A stretch of DNA of 34,342 nt, taken from the NCBI GenBank assembly GCA_002030015.1, contig LQBH01000016.1:1-34342 (forward strand), written 5' to 3'. The position numbers were made by a program, and so were the translations under genes. The notes below the pieces were generated by a model that saw only the letters and a program-made list of their open reading frames with translations, had not been told where the DNA came from and did not search any database. Below, piece by piece: positions 1-8,693 of this stretch. The first letter of the stretch is position 1. Each line of letters opens with the position of its first letter. The stretch is from a delta proteobacterium MLS_D. GTDB taxonomy: Bacteria; Desulfobacterota; Syntrophia; Syntrophales; UBA2210.

Positions 1-4
1 TCCC

Positions 5-379
5 ATGAGAAAGTTTCAGATCATAACATTGGTGGTGCTGGTGGTATTTGTGTTTGCCCTGGCGGGATGCGGAGTGAGCAAGGACGAGCACGAAAAGACG
101 GTTGCCGAACTTGAGGAGGTAAAAGCTGAACTGGCGGAGGCGAAGGCTGAGATCGCCGAGCTTTCCAAGGGTGCGGGTGCCGACCTGGAGGACAAGGTCA
201 GGGAGGCACAGGCAAAAGCACAGGAACTCGGCGAAAAATTAGCCGGCATGGCCTCGGAAAACGAGAAGCTTAAAGGACAGGTTGATAAGCTGAAAGAGCT
301 GGTTGAAGAGTACAAGAAAAAGATCGAGGAACTCGGAGGGAAGGTGAAGGACATGCCTTCTGATTTTTTGAATCGTTAG
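5..379 (+). CDS. Small coiled-coil lipoprotein
   Basis: The 124-residue product begins with a lipoprotein signal peptide: a basic MRKF start, a hydrophobic run at about residues 5-20 and a lipobox LAGC with the acylated Cys at residue 22. The rest is almost entirely Glu/Lys/Ala-rich with heptad spacing (about residues 28-115), so it should form one long alpha-helical coiled coil exposed in the periplasm and tethered to a membrane. It could be a structural or spacer lipoprotein; low-complexity coiled coils give no reliable family assignment and I do not propose a function. The start lies 4 bases from the window edge, so the ribosome binding site and promoter cannot be judged. Confidence 0.8.
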   Translation: MRKFQIITLVVLVVFVFALAGCGVSKDEHEKTVAELEEVKAELAEAKAEIAELSKGAGADLEDKVREAQAKAQELGEKLAGMASENEKLKGQVDKLKELVEEYKKKIEELGGKVKDMPSDFLNR

Positions 380-510
380 GAAATGTGCCGGGGGAAGCCG
401 TTCTAACGTTGTCGTGGATTTGTGCCCGCGGTGGGAATGGCGGAACCGGGCAAGGTGCCGGCCTTTGGAATGCTGAAAATCGAATAAAGTAATAACATAA
501 GAACGTTCCT
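380..510 (+). other. Intergenic gap, nothing recognised
   Basis: This 131-bp gap separates the lipoprotein gene from the DUF72 gene. I see no clear terminator hairpin, RNA gene or ribosome binding site for the downstream ATG. Confidence 0.5.
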
Positions 511-1242
511 ATGATTTTGGTGGGTACATCCGGGTGGCATTATAAGAGCTGGAAAGGACCGTTTTATCCGGAGAATCTGTCGGCGCGGGAGTTTCTGCCT
601 TATTACGCCGAACGGTTTAAAACGGTGGAGATTAATAACTCCTTTTACCGTCTTCCGGAACGGGAGACATTCGCCGCGTGGCGTGATGCCGTCCAAGAGG
701 GGTTTTTCTTTGCCGTAAAAGCAAGCCGCTATATCACGCATATGAAAAAGCTGCGCCACACGGAAGAAGTCCTGTCCACGTTCTTGGAAAGGGTCGGAGC
801 CCTGGGCGGGAAGCTGGGGCCGGTTCTTTTCCAGTTGCCGCCGCGCTGGCGTTTTAACGGGGAACGGTTTGCCGGATTTCTCGAAGGGTTGCCGGCGGGG
901 CCGCGGTATGTGTTCGAATTTCGTGATCGGAGCTGGATGAATCCGGAGGCCTGTGAGCTTTTGAGGAAGCACAACGCGTCTTTCTGCATTTACGATCTGG
1001 CCGGGTACCAGTCTCCTGCGGAGATAACTGCTGATTTTGTCTATGTCAGGCTTCACGGGTCCGACGACGCGTATTGCGGGAAATACAGTAGCGCGGTCCT
1101 TTCGCAATGGGCCGAAGCCTTTGCAGCCTGGTCAGGCCGGGGACTGGATGTCTATTGTTATTTCGACAATGACGAAGCGGGATATGCGGCGCAAAACGCC
1201 CTTGAACTTGCGGAAATGACAACGCAACGGGGAGGGGGGTAA
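511..1242 (+). CDS. DUF72 family protein (YecE-like)
   Basis: The 243-residue protein matches the DUF72/YecE family, a TIM-barrel fold of unknown biochemical role. Seen in the sequence: the N-terminal GTSGWHYKSWKGPFYP signature at about residues 5-20, EINNSFYRLP at about 46-55, FAVKASRYITHMKKL near 70-84, FQLPPRW near 110, and the C-terminal YVRLHGS and YCYFDND motifs. Length is normal for the family (about 230-280). No good Shine-Dalgarno precedes the ATG, but the family signature begins a few residues in, so this start is acceptable. The MscS gene follows after 23 bp and may be co-transcribed. Function remains unknown. Confidence 0.9.
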   Translation: MILVGTSGWHYKSWKGPFYPENLSAREFLPYYAERFKTVEINNSFYRLPERETFAAWRDAVQEGFFFAVKASRYITHMKKLRHTEEVLSTFLERVGALGGKLGPVLFQLPPRWRFNGERFAGFLEGLPAGPRYVFEFRDRSWMNPEACELLRKHNASFCIYDLAGYQSPAEITADFVYVRLHGSDDAYCGKYSSAVLSQWAEAFAAWSGRGLDVYCYFDNDEAGYAAQNALELAEMTTQRGGG

Positions 1243-1265
1243 AATAAACACTACATGGAGCAGGT

Positions 1266-2396
1266 ATGGAGTTTGCTGATATTGTAAAGAGCCTTCGCAC
1301 ACTTGCCGGCGAACATTTGTGGATAACCCAGGTGTTTGTCGTGATTTTTGTCTGTCTTCTCCTGGCTTTCATTCAGAAGGTCTTGCTAAAAAGATTGCAT
1401 GACAGGCTGCTGAAAACACGATATGTCTGGGACGACGCCCTGGTGGATGCCATGCGGGGGCCGATTACGGTTTTTATCTGGCTGGTGGGAATAGCCTTCG
1501 CTGCCCAGATAGTGGGATATGAAGCCGATGCTCCGCTTTTCCAGGCGGTAGAGCCCCTCCGCGATGTTGGAATTATCGCCGTCTTCGCCTGGTTTACGAT
1601 TCGCTTTATCAGGATGGCGCAGGATAACATCATGAACAAGCGGATACGGAGGGGTGAAACGTTTGATCCGACGACCGCGGATGCCATCAGCAAGCTCCTG
1701 AAGATTTCCGTTGTCATTACGGCGCTCCTTGTCATCCTGCAGACCCTGGGTTTCAGCTTATCGGGCGTGCTTGCCTTCGGTGGTGTGGGCGGTATAGCCG
1801 TTGGGTTCGCCGCCCGGGACCTGCTGGCCAATTTTTTCGGCGGGCTGATAATATACCTTGATCGTCCTTTCGCGGTGGGCGAGTGGGTACGATCGCCGGA
1901 CAGGGAGATCGAGGGAACGGTCGAAGAGATAGGCTGGAGGCTCACCAGGATCAGAACGTTCGACAAGCGCCCCCTTTACGTACCCAATGCCGCTTTCACG
2001 ACAATTACCCTGCAGAATCCATCCCGAATGACCAACCGCCGGATATTTGAAACGATAGGCGTACGGTACGATGACGCCGGAAGGCTGAAGGGCATTCTCG
2101 AAGACGTGCGGTCCATGTTGCAGGAACATGAAGATATCGACCAGGGCCAGCTTATGATGGTTTACTTCAATGAATACGCCGCCTCGTCTCTTGATTTTTT
2201 CGTGTACTGTTTTACCAGGACCACGGTCTGGGCAGAGTATCACCGGGTTAAAGAAGATGTATTGTTCAGGATAATGGACATCATACTGGCCCACGGCGCC
2301 GAAGTAGCCTTTCCCACCAGTACGCTGCACGTACCCGAAGGTATCGGAGTATGGGAAGAGTCGGCGACAGGAACGGAACAAAAGGAACCGCGGTGA
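1266..2396 (+). CDS. Mechanosensitive ion channel, MscS family
   Basis: This 376-residue inner-membrane protein is a small MscS-type channel, which releases solutes when membrane tension rises on hypo-osmotic shock. Visible features: hydrophobic segments near residues 15-35, 60-85, 95-115 and 140-165, then the Gly/Ala-rich pore helix (GGVGGIAVGFAARDLLANFF, about residues 173-192), followed by the hydrophilic beta domain with the typical LDRPFAVGEWV stretch and a cytoplasmic C-terminal region. It has one more transmembrane segment than the E. coli MscS minimum. A ribosome binding site (GGAGCAGGT) sits just upstream of the ATG. It is probably transcribed with the DUF72 gene. Confidence 0.93.
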   Translation: MEFADIVKSLRTLAGEHLWITQVFVVIFVCLLLAFIQKVLLKRLHDRLLKTRYVWDDALVDAMRGPITVFIWLVGIAFAAQIVGYEADAPLFQAVEPLRDVGIIAVFAWFTIRFIRMAQDNIMNKRIRRGETFDPTTADAISKLLKISVVITALLVILQTLGFSLSGVLAFGGVGGIAVGFAARDLLANFFGGLIIYLDRPFAVGEWVRSPDREIEGTVEEIGWRLTRIRTFDKRPLYVPNAAFTTITLQNPSRMTNRRIFETIGVRYDDAGRLKGILEDVRSMLQEHEDIDQGQLMMVYFNEYAASSLDFFVYCFTRTTVWAEYHRVKEDVLFRIMDIILAHGAEVAFPTSTLHVPEGIGVWEESATGTEQKEPR

Positions 2397-2621
2397 TAAA
2401 GGCAGAATTCCGGTGTTGTTGTTTCCATACTCTGGGCACGAGAGCCGCTTTCCGGGTGTTGTGGTCTTCACGACGCAGGGGAGGCGACGAATTCTATGAG
2501 ACCCTTTTTCCATTCTGCAGGTACAATGATCGACAGGGAAAGGTGAGCCTGTGAGAATTGCCGAAAGCGGAGGAGGAGTAATGATCTTGCTCGTTGAGTA
2601 CCAGGCGGGAGGGAAGGCCCG
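2397..2621 (+). other. Intergenic region without identified gene
   Basis: This 225-bp stretch lies between the MscS gene and the transglycosylase gene. Open frames here are short and lack both ribosome binding sites and protein-like composition. I see no RNA gene or clear terminator. It presumably holds the promoter of the downstream gene. Confidence 0.4.
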
Positions 2622-4025
2622 GTGAGATACCTCAAAACGGTGTCGCCGGCTATTCTTATTGTTCTTCTTGTAGCGGTTTCACTGTTTTTTTTCTTTCGCG
2701 ACCGTGAAAAGGAACCGCTTTCGCCCGCTCTCGAGGATATCATGGAGCGGGGTGAGTTGGTGGTGCTCACTCGAAACGCTCCAACGACATATTATTTCGA
2801 TCGGAACGAACAGCCTGCGGGCTTCGAGTATGATCTTGTCAGCCGTTTCGCTGAATGGTTGGGTGTCCCGGCCCGTTTCGTCGTCGAACACAGCGTCGGC
2901 GAAATCATGGACGCCCTTGAGCGTGGTGAGGCACATCTCGCTGCCGCTAACCTGACGAAAACCGAGCCTCGGGCGCAACGTTTCACGTTTGGTCCTCCCT
3001 ACATGGAGGTTGAACAACAGGTAGTGTGCCGGCGCGGGGGTAATTGTCCCGATTCCATCGAAGACCTCGATTCGGTTTCTCTGATGATAATTTCCGAGAG
3101 CAGTTACGAGGAACGGTTACGAGAGATCAGGGACACAATGCTCCCGGAGCTGTCCTGGCAGGCAATGCCGGGGCTTTCTACGGAGATGATCCTGCAGAAG
3201 GTCTGGGAGGGCGAGGTTGACTGCACCGTGGCGGACTCGAACATTGTCCAGAAAAACAGGCGGTTTTTCCCGGAGCTGGTCGTCGCCTTTCCGATCACCG
3301 AACCCCAGGAGCTTGTCTGGCTGCTGCCCAAGGGCGCCGACGACCTGGTTCATTCGGTGAAAACATGGTTCGACGAGTTTGTGAATTCGAATACATTTTC
3401 AGCCATTCATACGCGCCATTACGCCCACGTGGAGATATTTGACTATGTTGATATCACCCGATTTATGCGAAGCGTGGATGAGCGGCTTCCCCGTTACCGA
3501 TCTTATTTTGAAGAGGCGGCCGAAGCATACGGTTTTGACTGGACGCTCCTTGCCGCAATGGCGTACCAGGAATCCCACTGGAACCCGGACGCACGGAGTC
3601 ACACGGGCGTGCGAGGCATTATGATGCTGACGCTGGACACGGCTGCCGATCTTGAAATTGAAGATCGTGTCGACGTGGAAGCGAGCATTGACGGGGGCGC
3701 CCGATACCTGGCTCAACTGCGTGAACGACTGCCGGAAGCCGTCCTGGAGCCGGACCGGACCTGGATTGCGCTCGCGGCGTATAATATCGGCATGGGGCAT
3801 ATTTATGACGCGCGTGCCCTGGCTGAACACTATGGCTACGATAAAAATACCTGGGCGGGCCTGCGCGAAGTTCTGCCGAAACTGGCACAGCCGGATTATT
3901 ACCGATACCTGCGCTTCGGTTATGCCCGGGGCGGCGAACCAGTGCTTTACGTGGCACGGGTGAGGAACTACCAGCAGGTTCTTGAGCGCGTGCTGGAGTG
4001 GGAAGATAGTAAGGGGTGGCTGTGA
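2622..4025 (+). CDS. MltF-like membrane-bound lytic murein transglycosylase
   Basis: The 467-residue protein has the MltF layout: an N-terminal membrane anchor (about residues 8-25), a periplasmic solute-binding-protein family 3 domain (about 40-265; GELVVLTRNAPTTYYF, GFEYDLVSRFAEWLG, ANLTKTEPRAQRFTFGPPY), then a C-terminal lysozyme-like SLT domain (about 290-410). The catalytic Glu is expected at residue 317 in AYQESHWNPDA, followed by GVRGIMMLT and LAAYNIGMGH. The enzyme cleaves the MurNAc-GlcNAc bond of peptidoglycan to give 1,6-anhydro-MurNAc; the SBP-like domain regulates it in known MltF. The start is GTG, preceded by GGGAAGG. I give no symbol because orthology to E. coli mltF is only by domain order. 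Confidence 0.9.
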   Translation: MRYLKTVSPAILIVLLVAVSLFFFFRDREKEPLSPALEDIMERGELVVLTRNAPTTYYFDRNEQPAGFEYDLVSRFAEWLGVPARFVVEHSVGEIMDALERGEAHLAAANLTKTEPRAQRFTFGPPYMEVEQQVVCRRGGNCPDSIEDLDSVSLMIISESSYEERLREIRDTMLPELSWQAMPGLSTEMILQKVWEGEVDCTVADSNIVQKNRRFFPELVVAFPITEPQELVWLLPKGADDLVHSVKTWFDEFVNSNTFSAIHTRHYAHVEIFDYVDITRFMRSVDERLPRYRSYFEEAAEAYGFDWTLLAAMAYQESHWNPDARSHTGVRGIMMLTLDTAADLEIEDRVDVEASIDGGARYLAQLRERLPEAVLEPDRTWIALAAYNIGMGHIYDARALAEHYGYDKNTWAGLREVLPKLAQPDYYRYLRFGYARGGEPVLYVARVRNYQQVLERVLEWEDSKGWL

Positions 4026-4071
4026 GGCGGTATCACAAGGGAAAGGAAATAATTTTGTCCCGGGAGAGGTC

Positions 4072-5031
4072 ATGTTTATGAGTAACACAAATTATCCACT
4101 GTCACGGCGATCATTTTTATCGTCGCTTGCGTTGACTGCGGGCGGTTTGAGCATGGGCCGGTTTGGAGTTGCGAAAAAGGCCTCCGCCGCCGTGAAGGAA
4201 TCTCCCCGCGTCGGCCTGGCGCTGGGGTCAGGCGGTGCAACCGGAATCGCCCATGTGCTCATGCTGGAAGTACTTGACGAACTGGGTGTCAAGCCGTCGA
4301 TCGTGGCGGGATCGAGCATCGGCGCCGTCATGGGGGCACTGTACGCATCCGGCTTGTCCGGAAAAGAAATACGCGACATTGTGAGTGAGTTCGCGGGTTC
4401 CGGGATCGACGTATTCAAGACGCTGGTGGTCGGAGACACTGGTCTCAAAATCACGGACCTGGTGAAACTGGCAATCGACGAAGGGGGACTCCTGGACAGC
4501 CGGGGATTCCTGGATTTTCTCAAGCGGAAGATCAAGTGTTTTACTTTTGAAGAGTTGTCCTTTCCTCTGAAGATCGTTGCGGCGGATTACTGGAGCAGAG
4601 AGGCTGTTGTTTTCGAATCGGGCGATCTGGTTCCGGCGATCAACGCCAGCATGGCGGTCCCGGGATTGTTTCCGCCCGTGCAGATTGACGGGCGGCTGCT
4701 GGTTGACGGCGGCATGGTAAATCCCCTGCCTTATGATCTCATGGTGGATGAATGCGATATCGTGGTAGCCGTGGATGTGTCAGGAATCAGCGTGCCCGAC
4801 GAAAAGGATGAACCGGACCTGGTGGATTCGCTTTTCAACAGCTTCCAGATAATGCGGGAATCCATCACCCGCGAGAAGATTCGATGCGTGAAGCCTGACA
4901 TTTATGTCAAGCCGAAAGTTGAAGGTGTGCGGCTGCTTCACTTCCACCGTGTAAAGGAGATTTTCGAGGAGGCGGCGCCCGCCGCCGACATCCTCAGGGA
5001 ACATTTGAGTCGGCGGCTGGGAATGTCGTGA
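4072..5031 (+). CDS. Patatin-like phospholipase with Tat signal
   Basis: This protein of about 319 residues is a patatin/RssA-type serine lipase. After the proposed start it shows a twin-arginine signal (SRRSFL at residues 11-16, then a hydrophobic stretch and an AxA-like cleavage region near 38-40), so a folded protein is probably exported. The catalytic domain has the oxyanion loop GSGGATG (52-58), the nucleophile elbow GSSIG (Ser82) and the DGGM motif carrying the dyad Asp in the second half. The ATG at 4072 was chosen because it follows GGGAGAGG at proper distance; the ATG at 4078 is an alternative. The open frame extends to 3982, overlapping the transglycosylase gene, but that part precedes the Tat motif. 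It ends 14 bp from a converging gene. Confidence 0.88.
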   Translation: MFMSNTNYPLSRRSFLSSLALTAGGLSMGRFGVAKKASAAVKESPRVGLALGSGGATGIAHVLMLEVLDELGVKPSIVAGSSIGAVMGALYASGLSGKEIRDIVSEFAGSGIDVFKTLVVGDTGLKITDLVKLAIDEGGLLDSRGFLDFLKRKIKCFTFEELSFPLKIVAADYWSREAVVFESGDLVPAINASMAVPGLFPPVQIDGRLLVDGGMVNPLPYDLMVDECDIVVAVDVSGISVPDEKDEPDLVDSLFNSFQIMRESITREKIRCVKPDIYVKPKVEGVRLLHFHRVKEIFEEAAPAADILREHLSRRLGMS

Positions 5032-5045
5032 TCGTGTGAACGCTG

Positions 5046-5900
5046 TCAGTCGTTTGGCGCCGTTTTTCTTTCCAGATCGAGTATCGGCGCGATTGCCTGC
5101 GAGAATGCCTTCGCGGCTTCCGTTGTGTTGTAATGGTAGACGAACGGTGTGCCGTTGTCGGAGGCATCCACTATTCGGGGATCAATCGGAATGCTTCCGA
5201 GAAATGCCACGTCCATTTCACGGGCCATTTTTTCTCCACCCCCGGTCTTGAATATGTCGATGACGGTGCCGCAGTTGGGGCACGTGAGCCCGCTCATGTT
5301 TTCCAGAACACCCAGCACGGGCACGTTGACCTGTTTACAGAAGTTGATGCACTTGCGGACGTCGTTGAGTGACAAGTTCTGCGGTGTTGTCACGATCACG
5401 GCGCCGTCGCAGCCGGGAAGCAACTGTGCTATGGACAACGGTTCATCTCCCGTCCCGGGAGGAAAATCTATAATCAGGTAGTCCAGTTCACCCCAGTTCA
5501 CCTCGGTGAGAAGCTGCTTGAGGACGTTCATTTTCATCGGGCCCCGCCAGATTACCGCGTCGTCACGGTTCGGAAGAAGGAACCCTATGGACATGACCTT
5601 GAGCGTTTCGCTGAACGTCACGGGCAGAATCGCGTCGCCGTCGCTTCCGGGGCGCTGGTCTTCGAGGTTGAGCAGCGTTGGAATACTGGGCCCGTGAAAA
5701 TCACTGTCCAGGAGACCGACCTGTTTTCCTTCCAGAGCAAGGGCGACGGCGATGTTTGTCGCGACGGTACTTTTCCCGACTCCTCCCTTGCCTGAAAGCA
5801 CCATAATCTTGTGTTTTATCTTGCTCATGCGATCGGTGAGTTCCTTGCTTTCCGTGTACGCCTTGAGCCGATCTGCGGACGTTTGCTTTTCGTCGCTCAT
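5046..5900 (-). CDS. Mrp/NBP35-type iron-sulfur cluster carrier ATPase
   Basis: The 284-residue protein is an Mrp/ApbC/NBP35 P-loop ATPase that binds and transfers Fe-S clusters. Seen: deviant Walker A GKGGVGKS at residues 37-44, switch motif LLDSDFHGPS near 63-72, IIDFPPGTGDEP near 143-154, and the C-terminal CPNC at 207-210 whose two Cys bridge a 4Fe-4S cluster between dimer subunits. It is the last gene of the five-gene minus-strand cluster, and its ATG overlaps the TGA of the DUF89 gene (ATGA at 5897-5900). In Desulfovibrio an MRP-family gene belongs to the orange-protein (ORP) gene set, which fits this context. Housekeeping Fe-S assembly is the alternative role. Confidence 0.92.
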   Translation of the reverse strand: MSDEKQTSADRLKAYTESKELTDRMSKIKHKIMVLSGKGGVGKSTVATNIAVALALEGKQVGLLDSDFHGPSIPTLLNLEDQRPGSDGDAILPVTFSETLKVMSIGFLLPNRDDAVIWRGPMKMNVLKQLLTEVNWGELDYLIIDFPPGTGDEPLSIAQLLPGCDGAVIVTTPQNLSLNDVRKCINFCKQVNVPVLGVLENMSGLTCPNCGTVIDIFKTGGGEKMAREMDVAFLGSIPIDPRIVDASDNGTPFVYHYNTTEAAKAFSQAIAPILDLERKTAPND

Positions 5901-6829
5901 GTTTTTTTCCTCTCTTGTTGTGTAGTGTTGTTCAAATAGAAACGTTGTGCGTCGCCGTTGGTTGACGGGTCTCCGTTCAATAACACGAGATCGCCCACGT
6001 CGCAGCCTATGTCATCGGCGATGACCGGGCATTTTGCCGTGAGGAGAAAAAATATATTTTCTTTTGCATTCGAAAGCGATTCGTAATTTCCCTGCCCTTT
6101 GGCAAGTATCAGGTCGGCCCCGAAATAGCACTCCAGGAATTCATGTGAACAGGCGTCCAGTTCCACTCCGGGGAAGGCGGCACCCGTGTCTATGATGCGA
6201 ACCATGTCCGCGAGGCCGATCAGCTCAGCGTCTTCCCTGGTGGCGTCGTTGATGATCGGTCCACCACGAACGGCAAAGATTATGTCGAGGTTGGGTTCGC
6301 GCGCAAGCAGCAGTCCGATCAGAAGTTTGTCAAGTACGATTTCACCCGCGTTGTCACCCAGGTAGAGCAGCGTCTGTGACTGGTGAAGGGTTTCTTCGAA
6401 GTGGTCGAGAAGAAAAAGAGTCTGTTCCCCGGCAGTTGTGATGCCGTCGAAAATTCTGTGGATATCGGACCATCGCCGTTCGGGCCCCATGTCGATAAGG
6501 TTGCCTGTCCCCGCCAGTTTCAACGCTCCCTCCAGCGGCGACGGTGACTCGCCGATTCGATCCGCCAGCTCCTGTTCCATTTCCATGATTGCTTCATTGT
6601 GTTGCCGCTTGATCTCTTTGTAGGGATCCGGATTGCCGGTGATGTCTTTCACCGTTTCATGGATCATTCGGCCCATTTTCGGCGGTGTTGTGCCGTCGGG
6701 AATATCGGCCAGTATCTGCATAATGGAAGAAAGGATTCGCTTCTGCGTTTTTTCGTCGGCACCGGCGATCCTCCCGGCATCCAGGGTTTGTCTCACGAAA
6801 CAGGGATAACAGTCGAGATAGATTTTCAC
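5897..6829 (-). CDS. DUF89 / ARMT1-like damage-control phosphatase family protein
   Basis: The 310-residue protein matches the archaeal/bacterial branch of DUF89 (AF1104-like). Motifs seen: N-terminal CYPC at residues 7-10 (CYPCFVRQ), the metal-binding GDNAGE at 158-163, and AKGQGNYE in the C-terminal third, together with Asp residues expected to hold a divalent metal. Family members studied elsewhere are metal-dependent phosphatases acting on damaged or side-product phosphometabolites; the substrate here is unknown. The start codon is GTG at 6829, forming a GTGA overlap with the upstream ATPase stop, and its stop overlaps the Mrp start. Such double coupling suggests it works with the Fe-S ATPases. 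A cofactor-assembly role is inference. Confidence 0.88.
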   Translation of the reverse strand: MKIYLDCYPCFVRQTLDAGRIAGADEKTQKRILSSIMQILADIPDGTTPPKMGRMIHETVKDITGNPDPYKEIKRQHNEAIMEMEQELADRIGESPSPLEGALKLAGTGNLIDMGPERRWSDIHRIFDGITTAGEQTLFLLDHFEETLHQSQTLLYLGDNAGEIVLDKLLIGLLLAREPNLDIIFAVRGGPIINDATREDAELIGLADMVRIIDTGAAFPGVELDACSHEFLECYFGADLILAKGQGNYESLSNAKENIFFLLTAKCPVIADDIGCDVGDLVLLNGDPSTNGDAQRFYLNNTTQQERKKT

Positions 6830-7719
6830 GCCGTGCCCCCGTCAAGTGTCGTAACGACGCTGTTCCAAAGGTTCCTGATGTCGGAGGACACATCACCGTC
6901 AGCGAAAGCAATGATGCTGGTCCCGGCGATCTGGGCGCGCGTGACGGACGTGTCGTACCGAACCCGACCCGCCGGTCTGACATTGTGTTCACGGGCTTCC
7001 TGTTCTATCTGCCCGGTGATGTCGGCGTTCAGATCCCACTTGTTGACACAGACAATGGTGGGAATACGGAAAAACGACGTCAGCTCGGCGACACGAAGGA
7101 GATCGTGACGGCCGGAAAGGGTCGGTTCGGTTATGACCAGCACGAGATCCGCCCCTGTTATAGAGGAAATGACCGGGCATCCGACGCCCGGAGATCCGTC
7201 GACGATGATGTAGTCGAGATTTCCTTTTTCGGCGATACTCCGCGCTTCCTGTCGGATCTGTGAGACGAGTTTCCCCGAGTTTCCTTCCGCCATGCCGAGT
7301 CGCGCGTGTACCATTGGTCCGTACTTTGTCGAAGATACGTACCACTCACCGTTGACGGCCGGTTCGAAGGATATGGCGTCGGTCGGGCATACTCGAAAGC
7401 AGACACCGCAGCCTTCACAGAAAATATGATTTATGTGGGGCGTATCCGTTTTCCCCGAATCGGAATAGGAGATAGCATCGAAACGGCACTCTTCAATGCA
7501 ACGGTCACAACCTATACAATTTTCTTCGATGACGGAGGCTTTCTTGCCGCCGCTGAAATCTTCGCGACGTTCGATTTTGGGATTGAGAACGAGATGGAGG
7601 TCTGCCGCGTCTACATCACAGTCCGCCAGAACGGCTTCCCCCGCGAGAGCCGCAAACGAGGCGACGATGCTTGTTTTCCCGGTTCCTCCCTTTCCGCTTA
7701 TGACGACTATCTCTTTCAT
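6826..7719 (-). CDS. MinD-superfamily P-loop ATPase with inserted 2x[4Fe-4S] ferredoxin domain (first copy)
   Basis: The 297-residue protein combines a MinD/ParA-type ATPase with a ferredoxin insert. Seen: Walker A GKGGTGKT (residues 9-16), two four-Cys clusters (Cys68/71/74/78 and Cys101/104/107/111) and the Walker B-like IIVDGSPGVGCPV segment after the insert. The open frame extends to 7788, but the family begins at MKEIVVISGKGG, and AAAGGAAG precedes the ATG at 7719, so I use that start. It lies 4 bp after the second ATPase gene and overlaps the DUF89 start (GTGA). Related pairs occur in the ORP gene set of Desulfovibrio (DVU2103/DVU2104 type). The role is probably Fe-S or metal-cluster handling driven by ATP; the exact reaction is unknown. 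Confidence 0.92.
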   Translation of the reverse strand: MKEIVVISGKGGTGKTSIVASFAALAGEAVLADCDVDAADLHLVLNPKIERREDFSGGKKASVIEENCIGCDRCIEECRFDAISYSDSGKTDTPHINHIFCEGCGVCFRVCPTDAISFEPAVNGEWYVSSTKYGPMVHARLGMAEGNSGKLVSQIRQEARSIAEKGNLDYIIVDGSPGVGCPVISSITGADLVLVITEPTLSGRHDLLRVAELTSFFRIPTIVCVNKWDLNADITGQIEQEAREHNVRPAGRVRYDTSVTRAQIAGTSIIAFADGDVSSDIRNLWNSVVTTLDGGTA

Positions 7720-7723
7720 TTTT

Positions 7724-8617
7724 TCACACTTCCTTTGCTGTACCGTCGGAATCCGGCTTGTTCGACGCCTCGTTTCCACTGAAGGCACGTATCCTGTCCC
7801 AACATGTTTTAAAGGTTTTTAAATATTCGGGTAATTCCCGCACAACCATTGAACCCCGTGAATAGGCTTCGGCTATTCTGCGATCGTCAGGTATTTCCAG
7901 GAATATCTCGATATTTTCCCGGCGACAGTACTCGGCAACCGCCTCGTCGCCCACGTCCGACCGGTTTATGGCGACGGCAAAGGGAAGATGTAATGCCTGG
8001 GCCATGCCCACGGCGAGCTTCAGATCGTTGAGTCCGAACGGTGTTGGTTCCGTTACCAGGAGGACGAAATCGGCGTCTTTCACGGCTTCAATGACGGGAC
8101 AGGATGTTCCCGGGGGTGAATCAATGATGAGCACATCCGGATCACCGGTGGATTTTTTAACTTCACTGATAACGGCGGGCGACATGAGCTCGCCGATGTT
8201 CAGAAGACCTTGTGTAAAGGTGATTCCCCCGGAGGATCCTTTTTCGATGACACCGACTTCCCGGGGTACTTCTACAAAGGCGTCTTCGGGACAGAAGAGC
8301 AAACAGGCGCCGCATCCATGGCAGAGTTCCGGGAAAATAAGGACTTTGTTTTTCACCACGGCGATTGCGCTGAATTCACATACCTCCGCACAAATACCGC
8401 AACCCGTGCATTTTTCTTCGATTACTTGCGGAATCATCACTGTAACGGGTGACGAGGATTCTATCTGCGGTTTCAGAAAAATATGGCAGTTCGGCTCTTC
8501 CACGTCGCAGTCCAGCAACTGGACGTTTGTCCCCGTGTCGGCAAGTGTCAGGGCAAGGTTCGTCGCTATCGTCGTCTTTCCGGTGCCGCCTTTTCCGCTG
8601 GCGATTGCAATTTTCAC
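7724..8617 (-). CDS. MinD-superfamily P-loop ATPase with inserted 2x[4Fe-4S] ferredoxin domain (second copy)
   Basis: This 297-residue paralogue of the neighbouring ATPase has Walker A GKGGTGKT at residues 8-15, ferredoxin cysteines 70/73/76/80 and 99/102/105/109, and IIDSPPGTSCPV after the insert. In the first cluster the residue after the fourth Cys is Glu (CEFSAI) rather than Pro. The two copies are equal in length and adjacent (4-bp gap), so they probably form a heterodimer, as proposed for the paired ATPases of the ORP cluster. It comes after the NifX/ferredoxin gene with a 76-bp gap. MKIAIASGKGG at the very N terminus confirms the start. Confidence 0.92.
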   Translation of the reverse strand: MKIAIASGKGGTGKTTIATNLALTLADTGTNVQLLDCDVEEPNCHIFLKPQIESSSPVTVMIPQVIEEKCTGCGICAEVCEFSAIAVVKNKVLIFPELCHGCGACLLFCPEDAFVEVPREVGVIEKGSSGGITFTQGLLNIGELMSPAVISEVKKSTGDPDVLIIDSPPGTSCPVIEAVKDADFVLLVTEPTPFGLNDLKLAVGMAQALHLPFAVAINRSDVGDEAVAEYCRRENIEIFLEIPDDRRIAEAYSRGSMVVRELPEYLKTFKTCWDRIRAFSGNEASNKPDSDGTAKEV

Positions 8618-8693
8618 AGGCGATTGCTCCTTTCAAAAAATGCTGTTTCGTGCTTCGGCCTGATCCGGCCTGGCTTTTCAGCCCCCAAAGTCG

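Noticed and set aside
403-1107. Long minus-strand frame opposite the DUF72 gene
   Set aside because: DUF72 on the + strand has clear family motifs over its full length; the opposite frame has no recognisable protein features.
1758-2513. Long minus-strand frame opposite the MscS gene
   Set aside because: It is antisense of well-supported MscS coding sequence and shows no domain signature.
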